Shown here: positions 6,960 to 15,627 of the stretch, piece after piece
Position numbering within the stretch: the stretch's first letter is position 1
Layout: every line of letters starts with the position of its first letter
Assembly: GCF_024172165.1 (NCBI RefSeq)
Contig: NZ_JAMZEB010000002.1
Location: 930,001 to 994,000 of the forward strand
DNA length: 64,000 bases
Source: Nonomuraea thailandensis
GTDB taxonomy: Bacteria; Actinomycetota; Actinomycetes; Streptosporangiales; Streptosporangiaceae
Reading direction: 5' to 3'
Made by a program: the position numbers and the translations under genes
Notes under the pieces: model-generated
Database searches by the model: none
Told to the model about the DNA's origin: nothing
What the model saw: the letters and a program-made list of their open reading frames with translations, nothing else

Positions 6960-8926
6960 GCCTCCGCGGCACACCGCTCGTAGACCGCCCGGGTGGGGGC
7001 CGGGGTGGTGGCGTACAGGACGTCGCGGGTCAGCGCCTCCGCGAACTCGTACGAGCTGCCCCGCACCACCAGCAGCCCCCTGCTCAGAGCCCGCTCGCAG
7101 TGCCCGGCCACCTCCTGCGGCGCCAGCCCCAGCACCGCACCGAGCAGCACGGGATCGAACGCCCCGCCCACCACGCTCGCCGCCCGCAACGCCCGCAACA
7201 CCGGCTCGCCGAGCCCGCGCAACCGCCCCAGCACGATCGCCCGCACCGCGTCGGAGCCCGCCCCGCCCACGCCTCCGCCTGCGAGCTCGGCCACCGCGGT
7301 CCCGCACTCACCCACCTCGGCCACCGCGGGCCCGCGCTCACGCACCTCCACCTCGGCCAGCAAGGCGGCCACGAGCTGCGGCTGCCCTCCCGTACGGCGA
7401 TACACCGCCTCCGCCAGCTCCGCATCGCCCGCCAGCTCCAGCACCACCGAGGCCGGCAGCGGCCCCGGACGAACCACCTCCACCACCCCGCGCAGCAGCT
7501 CGCTCACCCCGCCCTCCCCGCTGAGCGCCGTCGCGACGATCAGCAGCCGCACCCCCGACACCCGCCGTGCCAGGTAGTGCACGAGCTCCACCGTGGCAGC
7601 CCCGGCCGCGTGCAGGTCCTCCAAGACCAGCAGCACCGGCTCGCGCGAGGCCAGCGCCCGAAGGAACGCGGTCACCGCCTCGTACGCGTACCGGCGCTCC
7701 ATGCTCCGCCCCCGCACCAGCGACTCCAGCGCGGGCGCCCGGTCACCCGCCAGCCCGCGCAGCACGTCCCCGGCCAGGTGCGCGACGCGCGGCCGCAGCG
7801 CGTCCACGAACGGCTGCAGGAACAGCGCCCGCTCGATCTCATGACAGCGCGCCCGCAGCACCGTCCCGCCCGTCGCGCCCGCCATCCGCTCCGCCTCGGC
7901 GGCCAGCCGCGACTTGCCGGCCCCGGCCTCCCCGGCGATCAGCAACACCCCAGTACCCCCCGACACGGCCCGCGCCCACGCCCCGGAGACCACCGCCAAC
8001 TCCGCGCCCCGCCCGCCAAGCCCACCGTGCCCACCGTGCCTTCCAGGCCCGCGGAGCCCATCCGGCCTGGCCTGCCCTCCACGCCCGCCGAGCGCATCCG
8101 GCCCAGCCAGCCCACCACGCCCGCCGAGCCGGCCGCCCTCACCGAGCCCGTCCAGCTCAGCGCGCCCGTCCTCCTCCCGCAGGACGGCCAGGTGCACCGC
8201 TCGCGTCTCGGCCGCGGGGTCCGTGCCGAGCTCGGCCACCAGCCGCCCCCGCAACCGCTCGTAGGCAAGCAGCGCCTTGGCGGGCTCGCCCGTCGCCACG
8301 TGCGCCCGCATCAGCAGCCGGTACGCCACCTCGTCGAACGGATCCGCCCGCACCGCGGCCTCGGCGGCCCGCCGCGCCCTGACCGGGTCGGCGCCGCCCA
8401 GCCAGGAGCGGGCACCCGCGTGCCTGGCCCGCCGGACCAGCCCGGCCGCCTCCTCCCTGGCCGCCGCCACCCACCGCGTGTCCGGCTCACCGACCAGCAC
8501 CAGGCCGTCGTGCAGCAGCTCCACCGCCCGCCCCGCGGCAGCCCCGGCCAGCGCCGGCTCCCCGGCGGCCAGGCACCCTTCCGCCTCGGCGACGAGCTCG
8601 GCGGCCAGATCGAGATCCACCCGTACGCCCGGCGCACCGCCCAACCGGTAACCGGTCCGCCCGCCGACCACGATCCCGGCCCCCAGCGCCCCGCGCAGCC
8701 TGCTGACCAGCGTCGCCACGTTCTGCACCGGCCGTTTCGGGCCACCGCCCGGCCACAGCTCCTCCGCGACGCGATCGGCGGCCAGCACCCCGCCCCGCTC
8801 CGCCGCGAGCAGCTTCAACAGCGCCCGCGCCTTCCCGCCGACGGCCCCGCGAGGGTACGGCACCCCGTTCCGCTCGACCGCGAACGCCCCGGCCAGCCTG
8901 ATCAACACCCCATGCGCCTCGGTCAT
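6887..8926 (-). CDS. SARP-type transcriptional regulator with BTAD and AAA/NB-ARC-like ATPase domains
   Basis: A 679-residue regulator. Residues 1-90 form an OmpR-like winged helix (LLKLLAAERGGVLAADRVAE, then NVATLVSRLRGALG). A bacterial transcriptional activation domain follows (about 95-245, ending LAVLREEDGRAEL). Then comes a Gly/Arg-rich, collagen-like linker of about 45 residues. The ATPase domain starts with the Walker A GEAGAGKS, has a Walker B-like LLVLEDLH, and the C-terminus is truncated compared with AfsR-size proteins, with no TPR region. SARPs activate antibiotic or specialised-metabolite clusters by binding direct repeats. Start ATG 8926 has GGGAG 5 nt upstream; a longer reading to 9103 lacks similarity. 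No target cluster is adjacent, so the target is unknown. Confidence 0.82.
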   Translation of the reverse strand: MTEAHGVLIRLAGAFAVERNGVPYPRGAVGGKARALLKLLAAERGGVLAADRVAEELWPGGGPKRPVQNVATLVSRLRGALGAGIVVGGRTGYRLGGAPGVRVDLDLAAELVAEAEGCLAAGEPALAGAAAGRAVELLHDGLVLVGEPDTRWVAAAREEAAGLVRRARHAGARSWLGGADPVRARRAAEAAVRADPFDEVAYRLLMRAHVATGEPAKALLAYERLRGRLVAELGTDPAAETRAVHLAVLREEDGRAELDGLGEGGRLGGRGGLAGPDALGGRGGQARPDGLRGPGRHGGHGGLGGRGAELAVVSGAWARAVSGGTGVLLIAGEAGAGKSRLAAEAERMAGATGGTVLRARCHEIERALFLQPFVDALRPRVAHLAGDVLRGLAGDRAPALESLVRGRSMERRYAYEAVTAFLRALASREPVLLVLEDLHAAGAATVELVHYLARRVSGVRLLIVATALSGEGGVSELLRGVVEVVRPGPLPASVVLELAGDAELAEAVYRRTGGQPQLVAALLAEVEVRERGPAVAEVGECGTAVAELAGGGVGGAGSDAVRAIVLGRLRGLGEPVLRALRAASVVGGAFDPVLLGAVLGLAPQEVAGHCERALSRGLLVVRGSSYEFAEALTRDVLYATTPAPTRAVYERCAAEAQGQVLASASNTAGSLSTGSTHIR

Positions 8927-9109
8927 CTCACTCCCGGCGTCAAGCCCCCTGCTTCTGGGGCGTGCCACCGCCGTGCCACCACCGTTCCACGGCCCTGCAC
9001 CGGGGTCGGCCAGGCCGCGGTCGCCGGCCTGCTCGGTCGGCCACCAGCCGGCGGGTTCGGTCCGGAACGCGGGCGGCACCGCCTCGCAGGTCACAAGCGG
9101 CAACGGTGC

Positions 9110-9865
9110 TCAAGCCTCACAGACGACCAGCCGATACCCCAGATCGAACGCCTCGAGCCCGAGCAGCCCACCGTGCCGCTCCCTCCACCGCCCCGACTCC
9201 AGGTCCTCACCGAGCCGCGCCATCGCCAGGCCGGCGACGTCCTCGCCTACGGTCGCGAAGCCCGAGATGGACGCCCGTACCAGCGGGTCGAGGTACCGCT
9301 CCGGCCGCCGCCAGTACGCCCCCATGAACCCGTCCGTGCAGTCGGCCGGCACCGGAACGGGTGTCACGGTCGTACGACCGCCACCCCGTCCGAGCTCGGC
9401 CACGACCGTCGATAGCGTCGCCAGCCCCGCCTCCAGCAGGGACAACTCGGGCAGGTAGTCGCGCACCAGCCAGAACCGCCCGGTCACCGCCGGGTCCCAG
9501 GTCAGCACCACCTGCCGCGCCGAGACCCGGCGCAGCTCGGCGAGCCCGGCGGCGGCGTCGCCCCAGTGATGCACGGTGAGCACGGCCAGCGCCGCGTCGA
9601 ACGACCCGTCGGCGAGCGGCAACCGTTCGGCGCGTGCCCGCACCACCGGCGCCGACCCGGCGGGACGCTGGGCGATCATCACGGGCGACGGCTCGACGGC
9701 CAGCACGGCACGGCCGGTGGGCTCGTACGAGCCCGCCCCCGCTCCCACGTTCACCACGCTCCCGGCCGCCCCGAGCGCCGCGTCGATCATCGCCGCGACC
9801 CGCGCGTCGGGCACCCGCTGATCGGCATAGCCGACGCCGAGCCGGAGGTAGGGATCACCGCTCAC
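9110..9865 (-). CDS. Class I SAM-dependent methyltransferase
   Basis: A 251-residue protein starting SGDPYLRLGVGYADQRVPDA. Motif I is VVNVGAGAGSYEP (residues about 31-43); motif II/III includes VLAVEPSPVMIAQRP and RLPLADGSFDAALAVLTVHHW, typical of the Methyltransf_11 fold. Substrate unknown. Start GTG 9865 was chosen because similarity begins there and a purine-rich AAGGCGGG lies upstream; the open frame extends further without recognisable protein. Divergent from the acetyltransferase gene at 9971. Confidence 0.82.
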   Translation of the reverse strand: MSGDPYLRLGVGYADQRVPDARVAAMIDAALGAAGSVVNVGAGAGSYEPTGRAVLAVEPSPVMIAQRPAGSAPVVRARAERLPLADGSFDAALAVLTVHHWGDAAAGLAELRRVSARQVVLTWDPAVTGRFWLVRDYLPELSLLEAGLATLSTVVAELGRGGGRTTVTPVPVPADCTDGFMGAYWRRPERYLDPLVRASISGFATVGEDVAGLAMARLGEDLESGRWRERHGGLLGLEAFDLGYRLVVCEA

Positions 9866-9970
9866 AGGAGCCCGCCTTCGCACGGTGCCACGGATCCGCT
9901 CAGCCACCAGCGTAACCGTTGACGCCCGGCCTTCACGATGACAAGGATGATCGCTCTGGGGGTGCATCCG

Positions 9971-10645
9971 ATGACGTTCACGCTTGAGGGGCCCGTGCTC
10001 GAAGGCGCACTCGTCCGCCTCGAGCCTCTCGGCCATCGTCACGCCGCCGACCTGGCCGTGGCAGCCGAGCAGGACCGCAGCGCGTACACCTTCACCTGGG
10101 TGCCGAGGGCGGACGAGGTCGGCGCCTACATCGACGCGCAACTCCAGCGACAGGCGGCGGGGCGGCTCGCCCCGTACGCGCAGGTGAACAGGGAGTCGGG
10201 CCGCGCGGTCGGCGTGACCGCCTACTGGGACCCGCGCCTGTGGCCGGGAGGAGACCGGCTGTGCGCGGTCGAGATCGGGTTCACCTGGCTCGGCGGATCC
10301 GCGCGGGGCACCGGGACGAACACGGAGACGAAGCTGCTGCTGCTCGCTCACGCCTTCGAGAGCTGGGGCGTGGCCAGGGTCGACTTCAAGACCGACGCCC
10401 GCAACGAGCGCTCGCGGGCGGCCCTGGAGAAGGTGGGCGCGCGGTTCGAGGGTGTGCTGCGCCGGTGGTCGCCGTCGTGGGCGCCGGGGGAGGACGGCCT
10501 GCTGCGCGACTCCGCGATGTTCTCCGTCATCGCCGAGGAGTGGCCGCAGTGCCGGGCGCGGCTGATCCGGCTGCTGGAAGAACGGGGCGGAAACGACGAA
10601 CCCCAGACTCCGGCGGAAAGCCACGAGCCTGGGGCCGAACTCTGA
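9971..10645 (+). CDS. GNAT-family N-acetyltransferase (RimJ/RimL-like)
   Basis: A 224-residue acetyltransferase. The order [20 protein letters not shown], then [20 protein letters not shown] (the acetyl-CoA-binding loop after the beta-bulge strand) and [20 protein letters not shown] is the pattern of RimJ/RimL GNATs, which acetylate protein N-termini or amino sugars/antibiotics. ATG 9971 is preferred because GGGGG lies about 7 nt upstream; ATG/GTG codons further 5' add 11 residues without support. It ends just before the minus-strand tRNA array. Confidence 0.85.
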   Translation: MTFTLEGPVLEGALVRLEPLGHRHAADLAVAAEQDRSAYTFTWVPRADEVGAYIDAQLQRQAAGRLAPYAQVNRESGRAVGVTAYWDPRLWPGGDRLCAVEIGFTWLGGSARGTGTNTETKLLLLAHAFESWGVARVDFKTDARNERSRAALEKVGARFEGVLRRWSPSWAPGEDGLLRDSAMFSVIAEEWPQCRARLIRLLEERGGNDEPQTPAESHEPGAEL

Positions 10646-10652
10646 CAAGAGC

Positions 10653-10727
10653 TGGTGGACGATACTGGGATTGAACCAGTGACCTCTTCCGTGTCAGGGA
10701 AGCGCTCTCCCGCTGAGCTAATCGTCC
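10653..10727 (-). tRNA. tRNA-Val (anticodon GAC)
   Basis: Minus-strand cloverleaf: acceptor GGACGAT, 5-bp anticodon stem CTTCC/GGAAG enclosing loop CTGACAC (anticodon GAC), T-loop TTCAATC. The 3' CCA is encoded (10653-10655). It is the last gene of a four-tRNA array transcribed right to left. Confidence 0.95.
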
Positions 10728-10747
10728 TTATTGAGTTGGAAACTCAG

Positions 10748-10819
10748 AGCGGAAGACGGGATTCGAACCCGCGACCCTCACCTTGGCAAGGTGATGCTCT
10801 ACCACTGAGCCACTTCCGC
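10748..10819 (-). tRNA. tRNA-Gly (anticodon GCC), copy 1
   Basis: Acceptor GCGGAAG/CTTCCGC, anticodon stem TCACC/GGTGA with loop TTGCCAA (anticodon GCC), T-loop TTCGAAT. CCA is not encoded. Sequence is identical to the copy at 10955-11026 across the visible tRNA body. Confidence 0.95.
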
Positions 10820-10868
10820 ATGGCGCTGCACTTACTTTAGCGGATCCCGAAGGACCCGCAGATCACCG

Positions 10869-10939
10869 AGGTGGAGACGGGATTTGAACCCGTGTAGACG
10901 GCTTTGCAGGCCGCTGCCTCGCCTCTCGGCCACTCCACC
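10869..10939 (-). tRNA. tRNA-Cys (anticodon GCA)
   Basis: Acceptor GGTGGAG, discriminator U, anticodon loop CTGCAAA giving GCA, T-loop TTCAAAT. U73 and the GCA anticodon are the main Cys identity elements. CCA is not encoded. It lies between the two tRNA-Gly copies. Confidence 0.95.
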
Positions 10940-10954
10940 AGGAGTCTTGCTCCG

Positions 10955-11026
10955 AGCGGAAGACGGGATTCGAACCCGCGACCCTCACCTTGGCAAGGTG
11001 ATGCTCTACCACTGAGCCACTTCCGC
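10955..11026 (-). tRNA. tRNA-Gly (anticodon GCC), copy 2
   Basis: Same cloverleaf as the copy at 10748-10819, with anticodon loop TTGCCAA. It is first in the array, so transcription probably starts within 11027-11118. The Gly-Cys-Gly-Val order looks like the common actinobacterial Gly-Cys-Val array with a duplicated Gly gene. Confidence 0.95.
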
Positions 11027-11118
11027 GTGAATCTCCGGCTACCTGCACCGGGGCCACGGGAAAACCATATCGTCTCCGGAGAGTGCCCGTGCGCACTGCG
11101 CGGCCCGTGGAGCGAAAT

Positions 11119-13245
11119 TCAACCGATCAAACGCACGTCCTTGGCCATGACGAACATCACCCTGTGCCCGAGCTGGATCTGGTGGTAGCGCGTCTTGCCG
11201 GTGGTGGTGACGTGCTTGGACGGCGAGTAGGCGTTGGCGGCGTAATAGGAGCCGGTGACGGTGTCACCCACCGTGTACGTCTGCCCCGGCGGGATCTTGT
11301 ACTTGAGCGGGGTCAGCGGCTGGTGCGCGGCGCCGCTGTAGGCGGACTTCTCCGGGTACGCCCGCCCGTACACCTTCACCTCGCCCGACAGCGGCGTCAC
11401 CGTCGGGCCCTTGGCCGGGACGGCGGTCGGGTTCGAGGCCGGGTTGTGGAACCACGCCTTCTGCCCCAGGTACCAGATCGCCGTCCAGTCCCCCTGCCGG
11501 GCCGCGACGGCGTAACGCTGGCCGGTGGAGGCGCGGGCGCTGTGGTCGTACACGCTGTACGTGCTCGGCTTGCCCGGGTGCTTGCCCAGGTCGGTCACCA
11601 GGGGAGCGGTCTGGCTCGGCGCCGTGTGCAGCCAGACGGTGGACGCCCCGTGCGCGGGGCAGGCCTGGGCGGGCTTGGTGGCCACGCACCCGGTGAAGCG
11701 CGGCCGGTGGGACGCGTACGAGGGACGGATGATGATGGAATCGCCGTCCTTGGCGGCCTTGAACGGCTTGTCCATCAGCTCGAAGTAGTGCTCCCAGTCC
11801 CAGTACGGGCCCGGGTCCTCGTGCATGCCGGCGACCGTCTGCGGGGTCGTGCCCGGGACGTTGTCGTGGCCGAGGATGTGGGCCCGGTTGAGCGGGATGT
11901 CGTGCTTGGCGGCCAGGTACTTGACGAGCCTGGCCGACGAGCGGTACATCGCCTCCGTGTACCAGGCGCCGCCCTTGGCCAGGTAGCCCTCGTGCTCGAT
12001 GCCGATCGAGCGGGTGTTGACGTCCCAGTTGCCCGCGTGCCAGGCGATGTCGTTCGTCGGCACGTGCTGGGCGACGTGCCCGTCCCTGGAGCGGATCGTG
12101 TAGTGCCAGCTCACGTACTTCGGGTTGCGGATCAGGCTGGGGATGCCCTGGTAGGTGCCCTCGGTGTCGTGGATGACGATGTAGTCGACCGAGCGCTTGC
12201 GAGCCAGGTGGTCGTGGTTGCCGTAGTCGCGGTCCTTCTTCTTGCCGAAGCGTTTGTAGGCGGCGGGCATCCACTCGCAGGTGAGCGAGGGCGGGCATTC
12301 CGCCTGTGCCGACGACTGGGTCTTGGGCCTGGTCTCCCACAGGGCGTCGGCGTCCGCCCCGGCGAGCAGCCCGTCCTCCTCGTCCGGCCATCCCTCGATG
12401 CCGGCGTCGGGCTGCCGGCCCGCCGGTGAGGTGGCGGGGCCGGGCCGCGAGGCCGCCGGTGAGGTGGCGGGTGAGGTGGTGGGGCCGGGCCGCGAGGCCG
12501 CCGATGGGGCGGGGGTGCCGGGCCGGGCGTCCGCGGGGGCGGCGCCCGCCGGGGGCAGGCCGGACACGGGAGCGAGCCGCACCAGATGCCCGTCGTCCGT
12601 ACGGCGCTCCGCCCCTTCCCGCATCACCGAGAACACCTCGTCCGCGAACGCCCGGGACGCCACCGGATCGTCCGTCCCCGAGTACCGGGCGACGGCCGCG
12701 TGCCAGTCGGCCGGCTCGGCGCTGGGGCGTTCCTGGTAGGAGGCCAGGAGGGCGGCGCCGGCGCGGATGTTCGCCGCCGGGTCCGTCCGCAGCCGCGCGG
12801 GATCCACGTCGATCAGCCGCCCGGCCTCGGGAAGGGTCGTGCGGGGCGGCGCCGCGGCCGACGTGCGCAGCGCCGAGCGGGACAGGGCCTCGGTGACCGT
12901 GGTGGACATGGGCCGGGCGTCGTCGCCGCGAGGATCCCCGAGCGCGTCCCCGATGATCGTGCCTGCGTGCGCGGAGGCGTGACCGTGGGCGCGTACGTCG
13001 CCGGGGAACGCGTCCACCAGGTGCATCGGCCCGTAACCGCCCGCCGTGCTCGGCCGCCCCCCGTTCGCGTCCCACCGCGACTCCAGGTACGCCACCGCGA
13101 GCAGCACGCTCTCCGGGACCCCGTGCTCACGCGCGGCCGCGGCGAACTCGGCCTGCCTCCCCACGTCCGGCGCGGCGGCCCGCGGGACGTCGGCGGGTGC
13201 GGTGAGAACGCCGGCGGCCAGGACGAGGGCGAGCCAGAGCTGCAT
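11119..13245 (-). CDS. Secreted N-acetylmuramoyl-L-alanine amidase with lysozyme-like N-terminal domain
   Basis: A 708-residue exported cell-wall hydrolase. A signal peptide (MQLWLALVLAAGVLTAP) is followed by an SLT/lysozyme-like region (HGVPESVLLAVAYLESRW with a candidate Glu, then YGPMHLVDA). A Pro/Ser/Thr-rich linker with repeats of SRPGPTTSP type lies at about residues 245-300. The type-2 amidase (PGRP) domain has zinc-ligand candidates in YIVIHDTEGTYQG, SIGIEHEGY and HILGHDNVPGTT. The C-terminal 200 residues look like SH3-type wall-binding repeats. ATG 13245 is favoured: GGGGAG sits 6 nt upstream, while ATG 13251 would directly abut it. Likely cleaves the muramic acid-peptide amide bond of peptidoglycan. 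Confidence 0.88.
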   Translation of the reverse strand: MQLWLALVLAAGVLTAPADVPRAAAPDVGRQAEFAAAAREHGVPESVLLAVAYLESRWDANGGRPSTAGGYGPMHLVDAFPGDVRAHGHASAHAGTIIGDALGDPRGDDARPMSTTVTEALSRSALRTSAAAPPRTTLPEAGRLIDVDPARLRTDPAANIRAGAALLASYQERPSAEPADWHAAVARYSGTDDPVASRAFADEVFSVMREGAERRTDDGHLVRLAPVSGLPPAGAAPADARPGTPAPSAASRPGPTTSPATSPAASRPGPATSPAGRQPDAGIEGWPDEEDGLLAGADADALWETRPKTQSSAQAECPPSLTCEWMPAAYKRFGKKKDRDYGNHDHLARKRSVDYIVIHDTEGTYQGIPSLIRNPKYVSWHYTIRSRDGHVAQHVPTNDIAWHAGNWDVNTRSIGIEHEGYLAKGGAWYTEAMYRSSARLVKYLAAKHDIPLNRAHILGHDNVPGTTPQTVAGMHEDPGPYWDWEHYFELMDKPFKAAKDGDSIIIRPSYASHRPRFTGCVATKPAQACPAHGASTVWLHTAPSQTAPLVTDLGKHPGKPSTYSVYDHSARASTGQRYAVAARQGDWTAIWYLGQKAWFHNPASNPTAVPAKGPTVTPLSGEVKVYGRAYPEKSAYSGAAHQPLTPLKYKIPPGQTYTVGDTVTGSYYAANAYSPSKHVTTTGKTRYHQIQLGHRVMFVMAKDVRLIG

Positions 13246-13309
13246 GAACATCTCCCCAGGAACGTCACGATACGACTACTCACCGTAACTATTCCCAGAA
13301 AGGGATGTG

Positions 13310-13921
13310 TCAGACGGGTCGGATGATACGCATGAGATCAGCCAGATCAGCGGCGAATTCGGCGTCCCAGTCGTCGACCACCAGATGCTCCGCCAGCCTC
13401 CGGTGCGCCGGCGCGTCCTCGCCGCCACGCCGCGTGCGCGACGCGTTCGAGGCGCTGGAGAACCGCCCGTTCGCCTCCGAGACCGCGAACCCGAGCACGA
13501 ACGTGCTCACCAGCCGCTCCATCCGCGGCACCTCCGCCTCCGGCACCCCCGCCTCCAGCAGCGCCTGGTAGATCGCGTCCACGACCCGCACCCCGTCGGG
13601 CGTGGCCGAGGAACGGAAGAGCAACAGCGGGAAGACCGAAGGATGCTCCCTGGCCACCCGCCGCGTCGCCCAGGCGACCGAGGTCAGCCGCTCCTGCCAC
13701 GAGCCGCCGGGCCCGGCGGGGGCAACCTCGGTGAGCAGGCGCCCCACCAGGCCGTCCAGCAGCTCGTCCTTGTTGCGGAAGTAGCCGTACAGGGCCATGG
13801 GCGTCACCCCGATGCGGTCGGCCACGGCGCGCATGGACAGGGCGTCGAGCCCGCGCTCGTCGGCGATCGCGAGCGCCGCGTCGAGGATTTCCGGCTGCCG
13901 GGAGGTCTTGAGCTTCCGCAC
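13310..13921 (-). CDS. TetR-family repressor of the adjacent ABC exporter
   Basis: A 203-residue TetR protein with TetR_C-like ligand domain. The HTH (residues 8-55) contains ILDAALAIADERGLDALSM and VTPMALYGYFRNKDELLDG. It starts with GTG 13921 and is divergent from the ABC ATPase gene 52 bp away. Two perfect palindromes fill that gap, so it very likely represses both itself and the exporter. The ligand is unknown; the ligand domain FPLLLFRSSATPDGVRVVDA resembles tetracycline-repressor C-terminal regions. Confidence 0.88.
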   Translation of the reverse strand: MRKLKTSRQPEILDAALAIADERGLDALSMRAVADRIGVTPMALYGYFRNKDELLDGLVGRLLTEVAPAGPGGSWQERLTSVAWATRRVAREHPSVFPLLLFRSSATPDGVRVVDAIYQALLEAGVPEAEVPRMERLVSTFVLGFAVSEANGRFSSASNASRTRRGGEDAPAHRRLAEHLVVDDWDAEFAADLADLMRIIRPV

Positions 13922-13929
13922 GGGCCGAG

Positions 13930-13942
13930 TCTACAGTGTAGA
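13930..13942. promoter_or_regulatory. TetR operator, palindrome 1
   Basis: TCTACAGTGTAGA is a perfect 6+1+6 palindrome located 8 bp from the TetR start codon. It shares the TCTACA/TGTAGA core with the second palindrome. Confidence 0.7.
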
Positions 13943-13945
13943 GCA

Positions 13946-13960
13946 GTCTACAACGTAGAC
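13946..13960. promoter_or_regulatory. TetR operator, palindrome 2
   Basis: GTCTACAACGTAGAC is a perfect 6+3+6 palindrome (8+1+8 counting flanking A/T with spacing change) just before the GAGGAGG Shine-Dalgarno of the ABC ATPase gene. Its half-site GTCTAC matches the first palindrome, so both probably bind the same TetR dimer. Confidence 0.7.
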
Positions 13961-13973
13961 TGAGGAGGCTGTG

Positions 13974-14792
13974 ATGGTCAGGCTGAGAGCCGAGGGGCTG
14001 GTCAAGCGGTACGGCGAGGTCACCGCGCTCGACGGGTTCGAGCTGCGGGTGGCGCCGGGGGAGATCGCGGGGCTGGTGGGGCACAACGGGGCGGGCAAGA
14101 CGACGTTCTTCGAGATCGCCGCGGGGCTGACCGCGCCGGACGCCGGGTCCGTGCGGGTCGAGGGGGAGGTGGGGATGGCGCCGCAGCAACTCGCCCTCTA
14201 CCCCGCGATCACCGTACGGGAGACGCTGCGGCTCTTCGGCGGCCTGGCGGGGCTGCGCGGGCGGGCCCTGGCCAGGGCGGTCGAGGGCACGGCGGAGGAA
14301 CTGGCGCTCACCGGCGTGCTCGACCGGCGGGTGGGCGTGCTCTCCGGCGGCCAGCAGCGCAGGGCGCAGGCCGCCACCGCGCTCCTGGCCGACCCCGGCG
14401 TGCTGCTGCTCGACGAGCCGACGGCCGGCGCCGACCCCGAGACGCGCGCCGCGCTGCTGGCGGCCGTGCGGCGGCGGGCCGGCCGCGGCGCCGCCGTCGT
14501 CTACTGCACCCACTACCTGCCGGAGCTGGCCGAGCTGGCCGCCACGGTCGCGGTCGCCAGGAACGGCCGGGTGATCGCCCGCGGCGCCGGCGCCGACCTG
14601 CTCAAGGATCTGCCGTCGCAGGTGCGGGTGAGCGTGGACGGCGGCCAGGACATCGCCGTCACCACCACCGACCCGACCGCGGCCCTGGCCGCCCTGCTGC
14701 GCGACCTCGACCGCCCGGTGCTCGGCATCGACATCCGCCAGCCCTCGCTCGACGACCTGTACCGGGAGCTGTCCCATGACCGTGCCGCCTGA
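13974..14792 (+). CDS. ABC transporter ATP-binding protein (drug-exporter type)
   Basis: A 272-residue ATPase: Walker A GHNGAGKT (about residues 39-46), signature LSGGQ, Walker B VLLLDEPTAG, and the H-loop in YCTHYLPEL. The C-terminal 60 residues end IRQPSLDDLYRELS, typical of DrrA/CcmA-like ABC-2 exporters. ATG 13974 is placed 5 nt after GAGGAGG; GTG 13971 is also possible. It overlaps the permease gene by 17 bp, so the two are translationally coupled. Substrate is unknown; TetR control suggests an efflux role. Confidence 0.9.
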   Translation: MVRLRAEGLVKRYGEVTALDGFELRVAPGEIAGLVGHNGAGKTTFFEIAAGLTAPDAGSVRVEGEVGMAPQQLALYPAITVRETLRLFGGLAGLRGRALARAVEGTAEELALTGVLDRRVGVLSGGQQRRAQAATALLADPGVLLLDEPTAGADPETRAALLAAVRRRAGRGAAVVYCTHYLPELAELAATVAVARNGRVIARGAGADLLKDLPSQVRVSVDGGQDIAVTTTDPTAALAALLRDLDRPVLGIDIRQPSLDDLYRELSHDRAA

Positions 14793-15591
14793 GCCTTCCG
14801 GGGGCGACCTGCCCGAGGGCGGTCCGATCGAGGACCGCCGCGTGCCGGCGAGCCGCCTCCCGTCGCCGCGCAGGATCGCCGTGCTGGCCGGCCACAACCT
14901 GCTGCTGCGCCGGCGCGACCCCGCCCACTTCGTCAGCTACCTGGTCATGCCCATGGTGCTCATGCTGATCTTCAAGGGCATGCTCGGCGACCCGGCCCAG
15001 GCGGTCACGGGCCTGCTGGTGATGTTCTCGGTGTTGTCGATGGCCGACGTCGCCACCGCCACCCTCACCGAGCGCACCTGGCGCACCTGGGACCGGCTGC
15101 GCGCCACCAGGGCGACCGTCCCCGAGATCCTGATCGGCAAGGCCGTGCCCGTCTTCGCCGTGCTGCTCGTCCAGCAGACGGTGCTGCTGGTCTACGGCGT
15201 GCTAGCCGTCGGCATGCGCCCGGCGGGCCCGATCTGGCCGCTCGCGCTGGCCGTGACGGCGTGGAGCTTCGCCCTGCTCTGCGTGGGCACCGCCATCGCC
15301 GGCGTGGTCCGCAGCCAGGGCGAGCTCAGCACGCTGTGCAACATCGCCGCCCTGTCGGTCAGCGCGCTGGGCGGGGCACTGGTCCCGTACGCGCTGATGC
15401 CCGGCTGGGCGCAGGCCGTCGCGCCGATCTCGCCCGGCTACTGGGCCACGACCATGCTGCAGGCGGCCGTCCGCGGCGATCCGGCCGGTACGGCGGGCCC
15501 GGCGGCGGTGCTCGCGGCCCTCGGCCTGGCCGCCGGAGCCTTCGCCTGCAGGCGGTTGAGCAAGGGCTGGAGCCGTGCCGCTGTCGCCTAG
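14776..15591 (+). CDS. ABC-2 type transporter permease
   Basis: A 271-residue membrane protein with six predicted helices after a 35-residue cytosolic N-terminus. They start at about FVSYLVMPMVLMLIFKG and include AVPVFAVLLVQQTVLLVYGV and WPLALAVTAWSFALLCVG; the PGYWATTMLQA segment near the end is typical of ABC-2 membrane proteins (DrrB-like). Partner of the ATPase encoded immediately upstream. Located in the plasma membrane; exports an unknown lipophilic or toxic compound (family inference). Confidence 0.9.
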   Translation: MTVPPEPSGGDLPEGGPIEDRRVPASRLPSPRRIAVLAGHNLLLRRRDPAHFVSYLVMPMVLMLIFKGMLGDPAQAVTGLLVMFSVLSMADVATATLTERTWRTWDRLRATRATVPEILIGKAVPVFAVLLVQQTVLLVYGVLAVGMRPAGPIWPLALAVTAWSFALLCVGTAIAGVVRSQGELSTLCNIAALSVSALGGALVPYALMPGWAQAVAPISPGYWATTMLQAAVRGDPAGTAGPAAVLAALGLAAGAFACRRLSKGWSRAAVA

Positions 15592-15598
15592 AAGCATT

Positions 15599-15620
15599 TC
15601 CTGCCCGATATCGGGCAGGA
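15599..15620. promoter_or_regulatory. 22-bp perfect palindrome between exporter operon and small gene
   Basis: An uninterrupted palindrome with half-site TCCTGCCCGAT starts 7 bp after the permease stop and ends 7 bp before the GTG start at 15628. As RNA it would form a 9-bp stem with a 4-nt ATAT loop, so it may be a terminator for the exporter operon or an operator for the downstream small gene-glmS unit. No T-tract follows. Confidence 0.5.
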
Positions 15621-15627
15621 TGTTGGC

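Noticed and set aside
9866..10648. N-terminal extension of the methyltransferase to 10648
   Set aside because: The extension lies antisense to the acetyltransferase gene and has no similarity.
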